Source: Bacilli bacterium
Lineage (GTDB): Bacteria > Bacillota_I > Bacilli_A > Haloplasmatales > Haloplasmataceae
Direction of reading: 5' to 3'
Length of the DNA: 5,354 nucleotides
Assembly: GCA_012513195.1 (NCBI GenBank)
Contig: JAAZCR010000192.1
Location: 1 to 5,354 of the forward strand
This document shows, one piece after another, positions 4,334 through 5,354 of this stretch. Numbering within the stretch: the first letter of the stretch is position 1; the number at the start of each line of letters is the position of its first letter. The notes beneath the pieces were generated by a model. That model was not told the origin of the DNA and did not search any database. It saw nothing but the letters and a program-made list of their open reading frames with translations. The position numbers and the translations under genes were made by a program.

Positions 4334-5354
4334 ATGCTTACGAAACAGTATGATCCTTTAAAGAAGAAGCAACTCCAAATCTTAGACGAGAATGGTAAAA
4401 TCGTCGCAAAAGATCTTGAGCCAAATCTCAGCAAGGATCAATTACTTAAAATGTATAAAACAATGGTCTTAGGTCGTGTAGCTGATACTAAGGCTGTACA
4501 ATTTCAACGCCAAGGACGGATGTTAACATTCGTCATAAATAAAGGTCAAGAAGCAGCACAAGTTGGTTCTGCTGCTGCCCTTGAAGAACAAGACTGGGTA
4601 GTACCAGCATTCCGCGAATTTAGCACTTTATTATATAGAGGTGCTCCATTATATAATCTCTATCTTTACTGGTATGGTAATGAATGGGGTAGTCATTTCC
4701 CTGAAGGTGTAAAAATCCTTCCAGTTAACATTACCATCGGTGCTCAATTTAATCATGCGACAGGGATAGCACTTGCCAGCAAGTTCCTCAAGAAAAATGA
4801 AGTTGTATTAACATTCATTGGTGATGGTGGAACTAGCGAAGGTGAATTTCATGAAGGGCTAAACTTCGCGTCTGTCTTTGATGCACCAGTTGTGTTCATC
4901 ATTCAAAACAATCACTATGCGATTTCCGTTCCACGGAATAAGCAAACAAAATCCATAACTTTAGCGCAAAAAGCGCTTGCCTATGGTATCCCAGGAATTC
5001 AAGTTGATGGTAATGATGTTCTCGCAATGTATGTAGCGACTAAAGAAGCAGTCGAACGCGCTCGTCGAGGGGAAGGACCAACCTTAATCGAAGCAGTAAC
5101 CTATCGTTTAGGTGCCCATACTACAAGTGATGATCCAACGCTTTATCGTGAAGATAAAGAAGTAGAAGAATGGATAAAGAAAGAACCATTAATCAGATTT
5201 AAAAAATATTTAATCGATAAAGGTTATTGGTCTGAAGAAGAAGATCAAAAACTTCAAGATGAATATAACGATTATGTCAATGAAGTCTTCAAGCAAGTTG
5301 AAGCAACTGGTTTCTATCCACTTGAAGACATCTTTAAGTATCAATATGCGGAAA
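4334..5354 (+). CDS. pdhA: Pyruvate dehydrogenase E1 component, alpha subunit (right end missing)
   Basis: This is the thiamine-diphosphate subunit that, with E1-beta, decarboxylates pyruvate and passes the acetyl group to the E2 lipoyl domain in the cytoplasmic PDH complex. The 340 visible codons run off the right edge; Bacillus-type PdhA has about 370, so some 20-30 residues are missing. Visible features are an N-terminal DENGKI arm (18-23), GQEA (71-74), the FRE segment (93-95), INHATG-like GAQFNHATG near 135-145, the thiamine-binding GDG...NN motif (G163-D164-G165 to N192-N193), LAQKALAYGIPGIQVDGND (210-228) and the active-site loop YRLGAHTTSDDPTLYR (257-272) with H262. The N-terminal arm and QNN(x)YAIS favour PDH over the branched-chain enzyme, though that distinction is not absolute. 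Codons ending in C (ATC, TTC, GTC) look more frequent than in neighbouring genes, as in highly expressed genes. The pdhB gene is expected next, beyond the window. Confidence 0.93.
   Translation, partial: MLTKQYDPLKKKQLQILDENGKIVAKDLEPNLSKDQLLKMYKTMVLGRVADTKAVQFQRQGRMLTFVINKGQEAAQVGSAAALEEQDWVVPAFREFSTLLYRGAPLYNLYLYWYGNEWGSHFPEGVKILPVNITIGAQFNHATGIALASKFLKKNEVVLTFIGDGGTSEGEFHEGLNFASVFDAPVVFIIQNNHYAISVPRNKQTKSITLAQKALAYGIPGIQVDGNDVLAMYVATKEAVERARRGEGPTLIEAVTYRLGAHTTSDDPTLYREDKEVEEWIKKEPLIRFKKYLIDKGYWSEEEDQKLQDEYNDYVNEVFKQVEATGFYPLEDIFKYQYAE

Noticed and set aside
4228..4434. 68-residue minus-strand open frame over the pdhA leader
   Set aside because: It lies antisense to the pdhA promoter, leader and first codons, with no domain or supporting site.
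1..5354. Insertion sequences, prophage, CRISPR repeats, tRNA or rRNA genes
   Set aside because: I saw no transposase motifs, terminal repeats, regular spaced repeats or cloverleaf sequences; the window is almost fully filled by the listed genes.

Overview
The window comes from an AT-rich, low-GC Gram-positive type genome. Shine-Dalgarno sites are strong (AAGGAGG, GAGGTGAT, GGGAGG) and intrinsic terminators are compact with U-runs. Every complete gene ends in TAA, and every tryptophan I checked is TGG with no in-frame TGA, so the standard bacterial code (11) fits and the UGA=Trp code of Mycoplasma does not. From memory, the pyruvate dehydrogenase E1-alpha resembles both Bacillus and Acholeplasma proteins, while the LytH-like secreted peptidase implies a peptidoglycan wall. 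Together these suggest a Bacillota member or a walled or wall-recycling relative of the Acholeplasma/Haloplasma/Izemoplasma group. That placement is inference.

Layout from left to right. (1) 2-389, plus strand: the last 54 codons of a protein ending in a lamin-tail-like domain, then a 70-residue DUF3006 protein 10 bp downstream. This looks like the tail of a secreted ComEC-type metallo-hydrolase operon. (2) 387-430: a 19-bp hairpin that serves as a bidirectional terminator for the two converging transcription units. (3) 428-973, minus strand: a TetR-family repressor, probably starting at TTG. (4) 974-1075: a divergent control region where the -10 elements of the two opposing promoters overlap inside a 29-bp imperfect palindrome, the likely operator. 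(5) 1076-3121, plus strand: an MMPL/RND-superfamily membrane exporter with its own terminator. (6) 3225-4193, plus strand: a secreted LytH-like M23 peptidoglycan endopeptidase with an N-terminal half resembling a lytic transglycosylase. (7) 4334 to the right edge, plus strand: pdhA with a recognisable promoter, missing roughly its last 20-30 residues.

The genes fall into four independent units: a DNA or nucleic-acid-processing style operon end, a self-contained regulator/efflux pair, a cell-wall hydrolase, and the start of a central-metabolism operon. I see no mobile element, CRISPR array, RNA gene or prophage. No clear new system stands out. The points most worth following are the compact tetR/exporter control region and the two-domain architecture of the wall hydrolase.
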